DNA of 41,428 bases from Candidatus Hydrogenedentota bacterium. GTDB lineage: Bacteria > Hydrogenedentota > Hydrogenedentia > Hydrogenedentales > JAJRTN01. The stretch spans positions 1-41,428 of the forward strand of contig JAJRTN010000036.1 in the NCBI GenBank assembly GCA_024278275.1, read 5' to 3'. The notes under the pieces were generated by a model that was given only the letters and a program-made list of their open reading frames with translations, was not told the DNA's origin and did not search any database. Shown here one piece after another: positions 1 to 8,499 of this stretch. Numbering within the stretch: the stretch's first letter is position 1; the number at the start of each line of letters is the position of its first letter. The translations under genes and the position numbers were made by a program.

Positions 1-114
1 CTCAAACAATCCGGCATGGAGTGGACCGTACGCGGTGCAAACGCAATCACCGCACTGCGTTGCGTCATTCAATCAGGACGGTTCGAGGAATACTGGGAGC
101 AGCGCGCCGCATGA
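1..114 (+). CDS. ISKra4-family transposase, C-terminal fragment (5' end outside window)
   Basis: The open frame runs in from the left edge and stops at TGA 112-114, giving 37 residues that end ...EYWEQRAA. The segment GMEWTVRGANAITALRC followed by GRFEEYWE closely resembles the C-terminus of ISKra4-type DDE transposases, which characteristically end with a 'W(T/S)V.GANAI.ALR...GR(F/W)E.(Y/F)W' block. Only this tail is visible, so it cannot be said whether the element is complete upstream. No further element gene follows; the next 400 bp are non-coding. Identification is from recalled family pattern. Confidence 0.72.
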   Translation, partial: LKQSGMEWTVRGANAITALRCVIQSGRFEEYWEQRAA

Positions 115-521
115 AAACCCCCAAAATTGACGCAGGCCCACACGGCCCGTTTTTTTCCGGGGCATTTGCTCAATAGAGGATTTGCAACGTTTTCGGGAGT
201 GACGTGGTCTATTGCGGCAAGCCCGGCACTTGTCCGGCCTTGAAGCAAGTGGCGAGTGCCTTGGGAGACGGGGTTATGGCCTGCCGCTCGGCCCCGTCGT
301 CCTGTGGGTTTCCGTAGTGGGACGGGGCAGGGTGGACCTTGGCCCACCATGGCCTTTCTTTCAAGGGAGGCTGTTTCGTCGTCAAGGTTTCAGTCTTGGT
401 GGGGCAAGGCCGTACTTCCCATGATGTATCGAGCATCTCCCGCAAAGGCCGGGTTTTTTCCGGCCGCGCCCCTTCGACGGGGACTTCCGGTAAACTGCAC
501 GGCTAATGTTTACCCATAATC
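115..521. other. Gene-free stretch with repeat blocks and small hairpins
   Basis: No convincing gene. It may begin with the outer end of the ISKra4 element. It holds one copy of the GGTGGGCC-NN-GGCCCACC palindrome (331-348, one mismatch), a 40-bp block (358-397) repeated at 12871-12910, a GGCCGG/CCGGCC hairpin (447-465) and a GGTAAAC/GTTTACC hairpin (489-514). The last lies just beyond the stop of the minus-strand gene that ends at 522 and could help terminate it, though no U-tract follows. Confidence 0.6.
358..397 (+). repeat. 40-bp dispersed repeat, copy 1 (pairs with 12871-12910)
   Basis: The block starting CTTTCAAGGG and ending GTCTT matches 12871-12910 at 38 of 40 positions (differences A/C at 368 and A/C at 392). 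In both places it follows a GGTGGGCC palindrome, so the two modules travel together. No coding function is apparent. Confidence 0.8.
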
Positions 522-3461
522 CTACTCTTCGTCAACACCGGGTGTTCCGCCGCGAATCAAGCTGGTCCGCCATCCCTCCGCCAGGGACCACTTGTCGGGC
601 GATTGTGCCGGGTCCATGACCGTCAGTGAGTAACCTCCGCCGTCGGTTTCGGGATACCAGGCGTCGTCGAAGTGGAAGTCCTGGATGATGGCGCCGGCGG
701 CGTCTTCGAGGACCAGGCGTTCGCCCCCGTTGTTAAGACGTCCCTCATAGGTCCCAATCACGTTGGGAAGTCCGCCGTACACGGCCGCGAAAGCAGTTTC
801 GTCGGCCACGATGACCACCCGTTCCCCGGGGGCCAGGGGGCTGTCGGGAAACTCATACCGGATACCGTCGGTGAAGCGCGTGAAGCGCGGATTCACAACA
901 TGATCACTCACGTTCATCACCTCGACAAACTCCGCCAGCGGATTGCCGTCCGGGGCATCCGGCGGGTGATACATGATCTCCGTCACGCGGAGGGCGTCGC
1001 CCACGGTTTGCACGGCGAACACCGCTTCCGCCAGGGGGGTCCATCGCCCGCCGGACAGGGCACGGGCGCGCACCCGTACCGTTTCGTTCAACACCACGGG
1101 CCCGGTGTAGCGCGCGGCGGCGCTGGACACACCGCCGGGACTGCCCGTAATGCCGTCCGGCGGGGTATCGTAGCGCGGCACGCGGGGGTCCGTGCCGTCC
1201 AGGGTATAGTAGAGGTCGCCCCGGCCCCAGGGGTTGGTCATGGTCAGTTGGAAACCGGGCGCGATGGTTCCCCCGTCCCGGCTGAATACCGGCGCGGGCA
1301 GGATCTGCGCATCAATCCAATTCAGCCGCGCTTCGAGCCAGTCCCGCATCCACTGGACTTCCTTGGCGTAGGTGTCGCGCTCCTCGAAACCGGGCGCCTC
1401 GCGCGGGTCGGGCGTTTGCCAGACCGACTGTCCCAGCACGGGCCAACGCGTGTAGTTGCGTTGTTGTCCTTCTTCCAGCAGGGCCGCCGTGGCGTCGATG
1501 TCCCCCAGGAGTCGCTCCGAGGAGAGCTTGTCCTTACGGAGGGCGGTCCACCGGTCCTCCCAGGCCAACTGGTAGTCGGGATCGTCATCCAGCCGCCCCC
1601 ACCACTTGGCCCAATGCCCCAGTTCATCCATGTAAACCCGGTTCCAGCCATCGGTCTCCCAGCCGTGTTCGTCATTGAAGAGGGAGGTCATGCCCAGGGA
1701 CTGGTTGTAATCCCAGAGGGGTCCCATGGTGATGGGGCCGTTCCGGTCCTTGGAGAAGTAGGTGCTGGCGCCGTCGATGTTGCGTGTCAACTCGCGCATG
1801 ATGTCGTAGTCGATATGGGAAGGCACATCGATGTAGTGCCGGTAGCCGGTCACGGGGTCGGTGAAGTCTGGACCATAAAGGGTGGCCTCGAAGTCATCCA
1901 GGTACTGCTCGATCCAGGCCTTGTGCAGCGGCAGGTCGTCGGAGACCTTGGGCTCCTCGAACTTGAAGAACACCCCCGTGTTCGTGGTGAAGTGTTGCAG
2001 GATGTTGGTCGTCTGCAGGATATAGCCCCCCGTGATTTCCGGTGCCGCCAGGGCCGCGGGGTCGGGGGCCTGAATATCGACGCGGTCGCCGTCGCGCTTC
2101 ACGCTTTCCGTGAGCACGTAGACCCCGACATAGTCGTCCATGGTTACCGCGCCGCCGTCCATGTTGATGAAAACCTCGATGAGTTTCGTCCGGGGCGACC
2201 AGTATCCCAGGCGCTCCCACCAGCGGTAGACCAGGTGATTCCGCATGAGGGTCTTATCGAAGTAAGGCGCATTGAGAATCCAATCCGACTCCCTGGGCAT
2301 GCCGAGGAGGGAGGCGTTCTTGTCATCGTGGTTTTCGTCCCAGACCTCGAACTTATACTGCTTCTTGGGGTAGGTGGCCGAACTGGCCCCGCGAACGTGC
2401 ATCCCGGCGCGGCCCGCCCAGTCCGTGGCGCCCAGGATGGAGGCGCGCCCCGTGTCCGCCGTATCGAGGAAGACGGAATACACCTCCTCGTAGGGGTAAT
2501 CCCCAGTGACGTTGTCGTCCCGGCTGAAGTCATAGCCCAGGGAATCCACCACCACGAGGGGCAGATTGGAGTCGAAATCCGCCAGACCGGCATCAACCTG
2601 CACGTAGACTTCCGTGGCCACGGGCCCGGGCTCCTGTCCGGGCGGGAAAACCCGCGCACTCACCGCCAATGTGCGGGATACGAAAAGCGGCCCCGAATAC
2701 AGGGAGGACGACGCGTCCGGGATGCTTCCGTCGGCGGTAAAGCGTATCTCCGCATCGGGCGAAACACCGCCCAGGGTAAGGTTGAAGCCGGTGGTGAAGG
2801 TGCCCCCGCCCACGGAGAAAAGCGGCACGGGCGAATAGACCGTTACCGGGGAGAAAGAATGACTGTCCGTCCCCAGGGCGTTCGTGACAGTCAAGGTTAC
2901 CGTATATTCGCCGGGGTTTTTGTAGGTATGCGCGGGGTCTTGCGCGTCGCTGGATTTACCGTCGCCAAAATCCCACCGCCAGGCCGTGATGGGCGCGTTG
3001 CCGGGAAGCGACGTATCCGTGAAGACCACCTCAAGCGGAGCGATTCCGGTGACGGACGAAGCGGTGAACCTTGCCGTGGGCAGGTCGCCCTCCTGGAGCG
3101 CGCCCGGCGCGAAGCCGTCCTCCGTGCGCGCATCGGGATGGTAGCTCCCCGCGTTCATGAGTTGCACCACGCGCACCACCTCGGAAAGACTGAAGCGCCA
3201 ATCCCGCGGTGCATAGTCCCCGCTATGAGGCGTACAGCCCTGGTTCCCCGCCCCCGGCGTGTAGCCATCCGCCGTGGCGGCATCGCAGGCATAAGCGCCC
3301 CCCCGGTAAAGCTGAATCACACGCAGTAACTCGGGAACCGCGATGGCGGCGTCATGGTCCACGTCGGCGCCATGGTAGGGCACCCCGGCACAAAGCGGCG
3401 CGAACAGGACAAAAGAAACCAACAGGGCAACACCAACGGGCTTCATGACTTGGCACGGCAT
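522..3461 (-). CDS. Secreted CotH-kinase protein with dockerin-like, PKD, chitobiase-type and lamin-tail domains
   Basis: 979 residues from the ATG at 3461, chosen because GAGGAG lies 6 nt upstream and a signal peptide (about 1-26) follows at once; a longer frame to 3680 lacks both. Order: two EF-hand/dockerin-like modules with ELLRVIQ and EVVRVVQ helices (about 32-120), a PKD domain (about 128-208, WRWDFGDG), a chitobiase/hexosaminidase C-terminal-type domain (about 212-288), the CotH kinase-like core (about 298-720, including GMHVRGASS, KKQYKFEVWDE, WILNAPY, YVGVYVLTE and LWDYNQSLG), a second chitobiase-type domain with YYTLDGTDPR (about 722-815) and a lamin-tail domain (about 820-935). CotH-family proteins are atypical kinases; the substrate here is unknown. 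Export and extracellular or surface location are inferred from the signal peptide and adhesive modules. It stands alone and is divergent from yhbY. Confidence 0.9.
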   Translation of the reverse strand: MPCQVMKPVGVALLVSFVLFAPLCAGVPYHGADVDHDAAIAVPELLRVIQLYRGGAYACDAATADGYTPGAGNQGCTPHSGDYAPRDWRFSLSEVVRVVQLMNAGSYHPDARTEDGFAPGALQEGDLPTARFTASSVTGIAPLEVVFTDTSLPGNAPITAWRWDFGDGKSSDAQDPAHTYKNPGEYTVTLTVTNALGTDSHSFSPVTVYSPVPLFSVGGGTFTTGFNLTLGGVSPDAEIRFTADGSIPDASSSLYSGPLFVSRTLAVSARVFPPGQEPGPVATEVYVQVDAGLADFDSNLPLVVVDSLGYDFSRDDNVTGDYPYEEVYSVFLDTADTGRASILGATDWAGRAGMHVRGASSATYPKKQYKFEVWDENHDDKNASLLGMPRESDWILNAPYFDKTLMRNHLVYRWWERLGYWSPRTKLIEVFINMDGGAVTMDDYVGVYVLTESVKRDGDRVDIQAPDPAALAAPEITGGYILQTTNILQHFTTNTGVFFKFEEPKVSDDLPLHKAWIEQYLDDFEATLYGPDFTDPVTGYRHYIDVPSHIDYDIMRELTRNIDGASTYFSKDRNGPITMGPLWDYNQSLGMTSLFNDEHGWETDGWNRVYMDELGHWAKWWGRLDDDPDYQLAWEDRWTALRKDKLSSERLLGDIDATAALLEEGQQRNYTRWPVLGQSVWQTPDPREAPGFEERDTYAKEVQWMRDWLEARLNWIDAQILPAPVFSRDGGTIAPGFQLTMTNPWGRGDLYYTLDGTDPRVPRYDTPPDGITGSPGGVSSAAARYTGPVVLNETVRVRARALSGGRWTPLAEAVFAVQTVGDALRVTEIMYHPPDAPDGNPLAEFVEVMNVSDHVVNPRFTRFTDGIRYEFPDSPLAPGERVVIVADETAFAAVYGGLPNVIGTYEGRLNNGGERLVLEDAAGAIIQDFHFDDAWYPETDGGGYSLTVMDPAQSPDKWSLAEGWRTSLIRGGTPGVDEE

Positions 3462-3636
3462 GGAACACTCCTCGTCCAGTACGTCAAACGCTCCCCATTC
3501 CCGCATTTCCGTATCCATAGTATCACGGTTCCCGGCGGATTCAAAAAATCCGCGCATCGGAGCGGTCCCTTGTTCGACGGGCGCGGGTAGCGTATGATCA
3601 CGCCCGTCATACGCCCGTTTTGGAGGAGCCCCATCC

Positions 3637-3939
3637 ATGGCAACCATCAACAGCAGCCAGTGCAAGCAACTACGCGCCATGGCCCATCACCTTGATCCGC
3701 TCATTCTCGTGGGTAAAGAGGGCGTCTCCGACATGCTCGTCCGGGCCACGTCCGAGGCCCTGGAAAACCACGAACTCGTCAAGGTGAAGTTTAACGAATT
3801 CAAGGACGAAAAGAAGGCATTGATCGGACGTATCGCCCACCGCACCGCCAGCGATCTGGTCGGCATGATCGGCAACGTGGCCATTCTCTACCGCCGTCAG
3901 CCCGACGAGGAAAAACGGAAGATCAACCTCGACCGCTGA
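3637..3939 (+). CDS. yhbY: Ribosome assembly RNA-binding protein (CRS1/YhbY domain)
   Basis: 100 residues, the usual size for the family. One CRM domain fills it: an N-terminal helix (LRAMAHHLDPLILVGKEG) with the GxxG-like loop VGKEG, the conserved helix and strand VRATSEALENHELVKVKF, and a C-terminal block with IGNVAILYRR. Family members bind rRNA and act in large-subunit assembly in the cytoplasm. A strong ribosome site GGAGGAG precedes the ATG. It is monocistronic, divergent from the CotH gene, and followed by a repeat-bearing gap. Confidence 0.95.
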   Translation: MATINSSQCKQLRAMAHHLDPLILVGKEGVSDMLVRATSEALENHELVKVKFNEFKDEKKALIGRIAHRTASDLVGMIGNVAILYRRQPDEEKRKINLDR

Positions 3940-4009
3940 ACGCCATTTGCGAAAAGGCGAAACCATGCCGTCAAGCGCGAAGCCCCGTGTTCGCGGGGAT
4001 GACGGTAAT

Positions 4010-4115
4010 GTAGAAGCGGCTTCCAGCCGCTTTGAAGAGGCTGGAAGCCTCTTCTACTTTGCCTCGGAACCACGGTTCTCCGTGGAGACGATGCTTGGTT
4101 CCGGCTGCGCCGGGA
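4010..4115 (+). repeat. Dispersed hairpin repeat A (A1 palindrome plus A2 block)
   Basis: A1 (4010-4057) is a long imperfect palindrome: GTAGAAG, then GGCTTCCAGCC, a short loop, GGCTGGAAGCC and CTTCTAC. A2 (about 4065-4113) begins CGGAACCACGGTTCTCCG and ends in a GC-rich CCGG stem. A1 and A2 recur together at 20361-20460, A2 alone (reverse) at 12771-12823, and A2 with a shrunken A1 at 40863-40931. The remaining gap to 4212 shows no gene. Confidence 0.85.
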
Positions 4116-4212
4116 TAGGTTCATTTTTCAAATGCCTCCCGGGGCCCCCGAAGGTTCTAATCGGCGTATTGACATGTCTCGGTGTCGCGACAGGAAAGAC
4201 ACGGGAGGGTCA

Positions 4213-5274
4213 TCACGTTGCCGAGGCCAAGACCTCCGCGCAGTCCTGGAGCAAGGCATCCACGTCCACGTCCGCCGTGTCCCAGGAACACATGAAGCGG
4301 GCGCCGGTCTCGCCGATGAACTCATAGAAATACCATCCGCGTTCACGCAGTTCTTCGGCCCATTCGGGCTTAAGGGACACGAACACGGCGTTTGATTCCC
4401 GGGGGTAACGTGGCGGCAGGCCCAATGCTTCCAGGCCCGCGGCCAGCCGAGCCGCCGCCCGGTTGGCGTGGCGGGCGTGGCGGGTAAAGGCCCCCGATTC
4501 GAACATCCCCACCCAGGGAGCGGCGAGGAAGCGCATCTTCGACGCCAACTGGCCGGCCTGTTTGCAGCGATAGTCGAATTCCGCGGCGAGGGTCCTGTCG
4601 AAAAACACGACGGCCTCGCCCACGGGCATACCGTTCTTCGTGCCGCCGAAACACAACACATCGACACCGGCTTCCCACGTGATGGAACGGGGCGGCACTT
4701 CCAGGGTGGCGAGGGCGTTGGCGAAACGCGCGCCATCCATGTGAACCCGCAGGCCGTGCCGGCGCGCAAGGGCCCCCGCCGCATGAAGCTCATCGACGGT
4801 GTAGACGGTGCCCAATTCCGTGGACTGGGTCAGGCTCAGCACCTTGGGCCTGGGGTAATGAATGTCGTTACGGCGGTGAATACGCTCTTCAACAGCCTCC
4901 AGGCTTACCTTGCCGAGTTTGCCGTCCACGAGAAGGACCTTGGTTCCCTTGGAAAAGAACTCCGGGGCGCCGCATTCATCGGTTTCCACGTGGGCCAGGG
5001 CATGGCAGACGACACTGTGGTAACTCCGGCAAAGCGAGGCCAATGCCAGGGAATTGGCCGCCGTGCCGTTGAACGTAAAGTACACCTCGCAGTCGGTCTC
5101 GAAGAAATCACGCAGCCATTCGCAGGCTTTCTCCGTGTACGGGTCGTCGCCGTAGGCGGGACAATGGTCCCGATTGGCGGCTTCCAGGGCCGCCCAGGCC
5201 TCCGGGCAGATACCCGACCAATTGTCGCTTGCGAAATTGCGTGCCCGCGCCGGCGCGTTTGGGTTTTGTCGCAT
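4213..5274 (-). CDS. Threonine-aldolase-like PLP enzyme (beta-eliminating lyase family)
   Basis: 353 residues, fold-type I PLP enzyme. The N-terminus has FASDNWSG, the family's typical substrate-binding start. His95 in AHVETDE should stack on the cofactor, Asp180 in VHMDGARF pairs with the pyridine nitrogen, and Lys213 in CFGGTKNGM is the Schiff-base lysine. Family members split L-threonine or L-allo-threonine to glycine and acetaldehyde in the cytosol. A ribosome site AGGGAG sits 8 nt before the ATG. It is slightly atypical for ltaE proper (for example WSGICPEA in place of the more usual target region), so a related beta-eliminating lyase acting on another hydroxy-amino acid is possible. It is not in an operon with its neighbours. 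Confidence 0.85.
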   Translation of the reverse strand: MRQNPNAPARARNFASDNWSGICPEAWAALEAANRDHCPAYGDDPYTEKACEWLRDFFETDCEVYFTFNGTAANSLALASLCRSYHSVVCHALAHVETDECGAPEFFSKGTKVLLVDGKLGKVSLEAVEERIHRRNDIHYPRPKVLSLTQSTELGTVYTVDELHAAGALARRHGLRVHMDGARFANALATLEVPPRSITWEAGVDVLCFGGTKNGMPVGEAVVFFDRTLAAEFDYRCKQAGQLASKMRFLAAPWVGMFESGAFTRHARHANRAAARLAAGLEALGLPPRYPRESNAVFVSLKPEWAEELRERGWYFYEFIGETGARFMCSWDTADVDVDALLQDCAEVLASAT

Positions 5275-5377
5275 GGCCGATTCTCCCTGCCCTGGTAAAA
5301 GCCGATCCCGCTTTCCTTGATACTACCCTCAATATGCGCAGGTTGATCGGCGCGTGGAAAGCTGGACCGGCGCGGAC

Positions 5378-5415
5378 CTGCACGGGCAGGATTACCCGGC
5401 TCACGGTCCGTGCAG
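5378..5415. repeat. Inverted repeat downstream of the Arg-rich secreted protein gene
   Basis: CTGCACGG (5378-5385) is complementary to CCGTGCAG (5408-5415). It lies between the minus-strand gene ending at 5444 and the start of the threonine-aldolase-like gene at 5274, so it may fold in the transcript end. There is no U-tract, so termination is only a guess. Confidence 0.4.
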
Positions 5416-5443
5416 ATCCGTGCGGGATGGTGTGCGTCCGCCC

Positions 5444-6163
5444 TTATCGTTGGACCAGCACCATCCGCTCCTCGTAGCGGGGGGGAACCCAGCGGGTGCG
5501 TGTTTCATGGTACCCGCCATCCATTTTTTCGCCCGTGTGGCGGTCATAAACGGGTTCAATATAAACCTGGTACCGCTCGTAGTGCCCTTCCTCAACCAGC
5601 ACTTGGCGTATCTCATGGACCGGCGGGGCGGGAACGTAGGCCCGAGGCTGCCGCCGGGCCGAGGTCACCATACCCACCACCTGGACCACGGCATCGGCAA
5701 TCAGGGCGTCCCGTTGAGCGCGGTACCGTTGGTCTTCGTGGGAACGGTGGCGGCGGTCACGCTGCGCGTAGTCGATGTAGCGGCCCAATTCCGACAGGAT
5801 ATCCCCATAGCCCCCCGAACCATAGGCGCCGCGGCCGTTGTAACCCGAGCCAAGACCGTTGGCCCGCCCGGCGAGGGCGGAACCCAACGCCTGCCCCAAC
5901 GCGCCGGATGCCGTGGCGCGGTCGCCGCCGTTGAATCGGTTTGTCGAAGGGGATGACGCGCGGTTCGGGCTTGTACGGAATCGGTGTCCCGCCCTGGCAC
6001 CGGACCGGATGTTGGAACGTACCGAAGGCGCGGAACGAGCGACCGAGCGCGAGGGCGTTCTCGTTTTGATGGTTGGGCGCGGCCCGGCGGCGGCCTCGGA
6101 CCACACCCCTTGCGCCAACACCAGCGCCAGGGCCAATCCCCATGTTACCGTCCATTGCTTCAT
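5444..6163 (-). CDS. Arg-rich secreted protein of unknown function
   Basis: 239 residues, not recognised. A signal peptide covers about 1-25 (hydrophobic WGLALALVLAQGVW, then SEAAAGP). Residues 26-130 are basic and low-complexity, rich in Arg, Ser and Gly (SGYNGRGAYGSGGYGD). A short region (about 135-175) may be helical with IADAVVQVVGMVTSA. The C-terminus (about 178-239) is a compact segment with repeated Tyr-Glu-Arg and V-x-I-E-P-V-Y-D patterns and an R-x-R-W-V-P-P-x-Y-E-E-R ending, which looks like a small beta-domain. GGAGG precedes the ATG by 7 nt. Its composition suggests binding to an acidic polymer or an envelope role, but that is a guess. Confidence 0.75.
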   Translation of the reverse strand: MKQWTVTWGLALALVLAQGVWSEAAAGPRPTIKTRTPSRSVARSAPSVRSNIRSGARAGHRFRTSPNRASSPSTNRFNGGDRATASGALGQALGSALAGRANGLGSGYNGRGAYGSGGYGDILSELGRYIDYAQRDRRHRSHEDQRYRAQRDALIADAVVQVVGMVTSARRQPRAYVPAPPVHEIRQVLVEEGHYERYQVYIEPVYDRHTGEKMDGGYHETRTRWVPPRYEERMVLVQR

Positions 6164-6311
6164 GGGAGTACCTCCGTTGCGGCCGCCGAGGGCCTTTCCC
6201 GACCCTTCCGGCGACGCCTTGTCGTTTGCTTCGCGCCGCCGCTCCGGTCACCCACCGCGTGCCGGCGCTTTCATGGTCACTACGGCAGACAAGACGAGCA
6301 AAGGCCGAGGG

Positions 6312-7322
6312 CTATTCACTCTTCGGCGCTGGTTTGGACAATGGCACGGCAATCTCGTGTATGCCCGCGCCGATGCGCAGAAGACGCCACGGAATGCCGG
6401 ACGTGCCGGGGGGGAGGGGGAACAAGGCCGTGTGTCCCCAAGGCGCCGTGGAAAGGGGATGCCCTTCATACGAAGGCACGGTCGAAGAAAGCAGGGCGTC
6501 CAGGGGATCATCGACCAAAAGGGTGAGTTGGGCACGGATTCCCATGGCATGGGAATAGTATTGCGTCAATCCAATGCTCCAGCGGCTATCGCGGATTCGG
6601 CGGCGGACACGATAGAGCCACGCCGCCTGCGGTCCATTTTCGTCCGCGGGAAAGGGACCTGTCGTGTCAAAGGCCAGGTAGCCGTCGGCGCCGAATCGAA
6701 AGACATAGCCCCCCCGCCCCCAAAAGGTGGCCGCCACGGGTGAAGCCGCCGTTTCGGGACATGTAAAAACGGGGATGGGAGCGGTCGAAAGGAGTTGAAC
6801 GATTGGACGGTATATGCCGGCGGTCTCTTCGGACGCAAGGCCGCCCGTGATGACGGCGAACACGGCCCCGGCGGCCTGTGCCTTCTCCAAAAGCGTCCGT
6901 ACCCTCGTGAATGAGGCCTCGTCATCCCCACGCAGGTCCAAAGCGCCGATTTGGGCGATGGTGTACGTATCGGGAAAGTTCTCGACAACATGAACGACGC
7001 CGCGATTCGCGTCGGTCGCGCCGGGCGTAACGGCTTCGAGCGTGTAATCCCCGGGGATCAGATCACCGGGAAGCCTGCATCGTCCTGTTGGCAGTCCCCA
7101 TTCCCGGCCGGTCCATCGGGTTTCCAGGGGCAACCGCGTTTTTTCCGAAACCAGAAACAGTTCCGCCTTCTCCCGAAGACGGACGGAAAAGGCACCGCCC
7201 GGCGTGACCATGGCGGGAGCGCCGCAATTGGGATACTCGATAACCGCGAGTGTCCCGTCGGCGTTGCGTGCGGCCGCGGGCAGCGTGATGGCAATCGAGA
7301 CAAGCACAAGAACGCGTATCAT
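6312..7322 (-). CDS. Secreted metallophosphoesterase-fold protein lacking metal ligands (predicted pseudoenzyme)
   Basis: 336 residues with a short signal peptide (about 1-18). An N-terminal beta-rich part (about 25-110) precedes a region that follows the calcineurin-like phosphoesterase pattern in order and spacing. The expected D-x-H motif reads IGALDL, the GD motif reads TGGL, the GNHD motif reads CPET, the next histidine position reads TQYY, and the GHxH position reads SSTV. Flanking fold signatures persist (YVFRFGADGYLAFDT, SRWSIGLT, QLTLLVDDPLD and GHPLSTAPWGH). The protein is therefore probably catalytically dead and may bind a ligand or partner. Its ATG overlaps the stop of the upstream propeller gene (ATGA), so the two are translationally coupled. 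Confidence 0.75.
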   Translation of the reverse strand: MIRVLVLVSIAITLPAAARNADGTLAVIEYPNCGAPAMVTPGGAFSVRLREKAELFLVSEKTRLPLETRWTGREWGLPTGRCRLPGDLIPGDYTLEAVTPGATDANRGVVHVVENFPDTYTIAQIGALDLRGDDEASFTRVRTLLEKAQAAGAVFAVITGGLASEETAGIYRPIVQLLSTAPIPVFTCPETAASPVAATFWGRGGYVFRFGADGYLAFDTTGPFPADENGPQAAWLYRVRRRIRDSRWSIGLTQYYSHAMGIRAQLTLLVDDPLDALLSSTVPSYEGHPLSTAPWGHTALFPLPPGTSGIPWRLLRIGAGIHEIAVPLSKPAPKSE

Positions 7323-8419
7323 GGCCTGGCCTCCGGGCGCCAGGCGGGCGCGGCCACGCCCGGTGAAGGCAGGGAATAATCGATCGGCGGGGTTCCCTCT
7401 TCCACCGCCTGTATGCGAAGACCGGAACGGGCGCCTTCATCAACGACACAGGCCAGCCATTTCCCGTCGGGTGACCACGCCGGGGACCGTGCGTCAAAGT
7501 CGTCACCCGCGACGACGGGCCGCACGTTGGCGGTCTTGGTATAGACAGCGTAGACGCCCTGGCGTCCCCCCCGGAATGATTCAAAGGCCAGCCAGTTCTT
7601 GCGGGGCGACCAGACCGGGTTCCAGTCCGCGTGACGGTCATTGCTGAGGTTGACCAATCCCCGGCTGCCGAGCATATAGATCTCGCGGTCGCCCCCGTCG
7701 TTGGACTCGAAGGCCACCTGGCGGCCCTTGCGGTCCACGGCGCACCCCCACTCCACGAAGCGTTCGCTGTCTTCGGCGATCATGTCCAGCAGGAGCGGCA
7801 TGACCTGGGTCTCGGTGACCACGTAAATCTCCGTGGAAATCCGGCCGAGAGCGCGCGTGGTCCCCACGGCCAAGACTGCCCCGGACACCTCGGCCTCGGC
7901 CCAAAGCCGCCCCAGGTCCACGCCTTCGATGCTCAGTTCATGGTCGGGATCCAGAAACAGGCGAAGGTCGAGGTTGGGCAGCCAAACCGGGCGGAACAAG
8001 CCCTCCCGGCCGCCGCCCCAAAGGATTTCGCGGCCCGTGTGGAAGTCATGGACGGCGAGACGGGGCAGCGACCCGGCCCCGGGGGAAACTTCATAGGCGA
8101 TGGCCGAACCATCACTCGACCAGCGGGGATGGGTATTCCAGGCATGGGCGCCCGGCAGCTTTTCAAACGCCGCCGTGTCGGGGGATACGATGGCGATCCG
8201 CCGGGTATCGCCCGCGGCGGTGGAGAAGGCGAGACGGTCCCCGCCGGGCGACCAAACCGGCGCGCCGTCCTGCGTGCCCGTCCCCACGGGGCGCGTGTCC
8301 CCCGATGCGAGGTCGAGCATGGCCACCTGCCTTGCCCCTTCGCCCAGGGCCAGGTAGGCAATTTGTCCCGAAGGCGGGGCGGCAAGGGCTGTTACCGTTA
8401 CGAGGACGCACCAGAACAT
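7319..8419 (-). CDS. TolB-like WD40/PD40 beta-propeller protein, exported
   Basis: 366 residues with a short hydrophobic N-terminal signal (MFWCVLVTVTALAAPPSGQ). Repeated PD40-type blades are visible: GAPVWSPGGDRLAFST, THPRWSSDGSAIAYE, WNPVWSPRKNWLAFES and SPAWSPDGKWLACV. In such propellers each W-S-P-D/G-G-x-x-(L/I)-A-(F/Y) block is one blade; they usually mediate protein-protein contact in the periplasm. A central stretch (about 130-240) does not show clear blades and may be a divergent insert. CGGAG precedes the ATG by 6 nt. Its stop overlaps the start of the phosphoesterase-like gene by 4 nt (ATGA), implying a stoichiometric pair. It is not the Tol-Pal TolB, as no tol genes are near. Confidence 0.82.
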   Translation of the reverse strand: MFWCVLVTVTALAAPPSGQIAYLALGEGARQVAMLDLASGDTRPVGTGTQDGAPVWSPGGDRLAFSTAAGDTRRIAIVSPDTAAFEKLPGAHAWNTHPRWSSDGSAIAYEVSPGAGSLPRLAVHDFHTGREILWGGGREGLFRPVWLPNLDLRLFLDPDHELSIEGVDLGRLWAEAEVSGAVLAVGTTRALGRISTEIYVVTETQVMPLLLDMIAEDSERFVEWGCAVDRKGRQVAFESNDGGDREIYMLGSRGLVNLSNDRHADWNPVWSPRKNWLAFESFRGGRQGVYAVYTKTANVRPVVAGDDFDARSPAWSPDGKWLACVVDEGARSGLRIQAVEEGTPPIDYSLPSPGVAAPAWRPEARP

Positions 8420-8499
8420 GGAAAACTCCGTGCGGTCAAAGCTTCGCCGCCACGCGCTTCCACGTGACGGCGAAGGGAATGCAGGCTCAATGTCCGGGA

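Noticed and set aside
672-3329. Long plus-strand open frame (885 codons)
   Set aside because: Lies opposite the CotH gene, which has a signal peptide and recognised domains; the plus-strand translation has no domain and is a GC-bias shadow.
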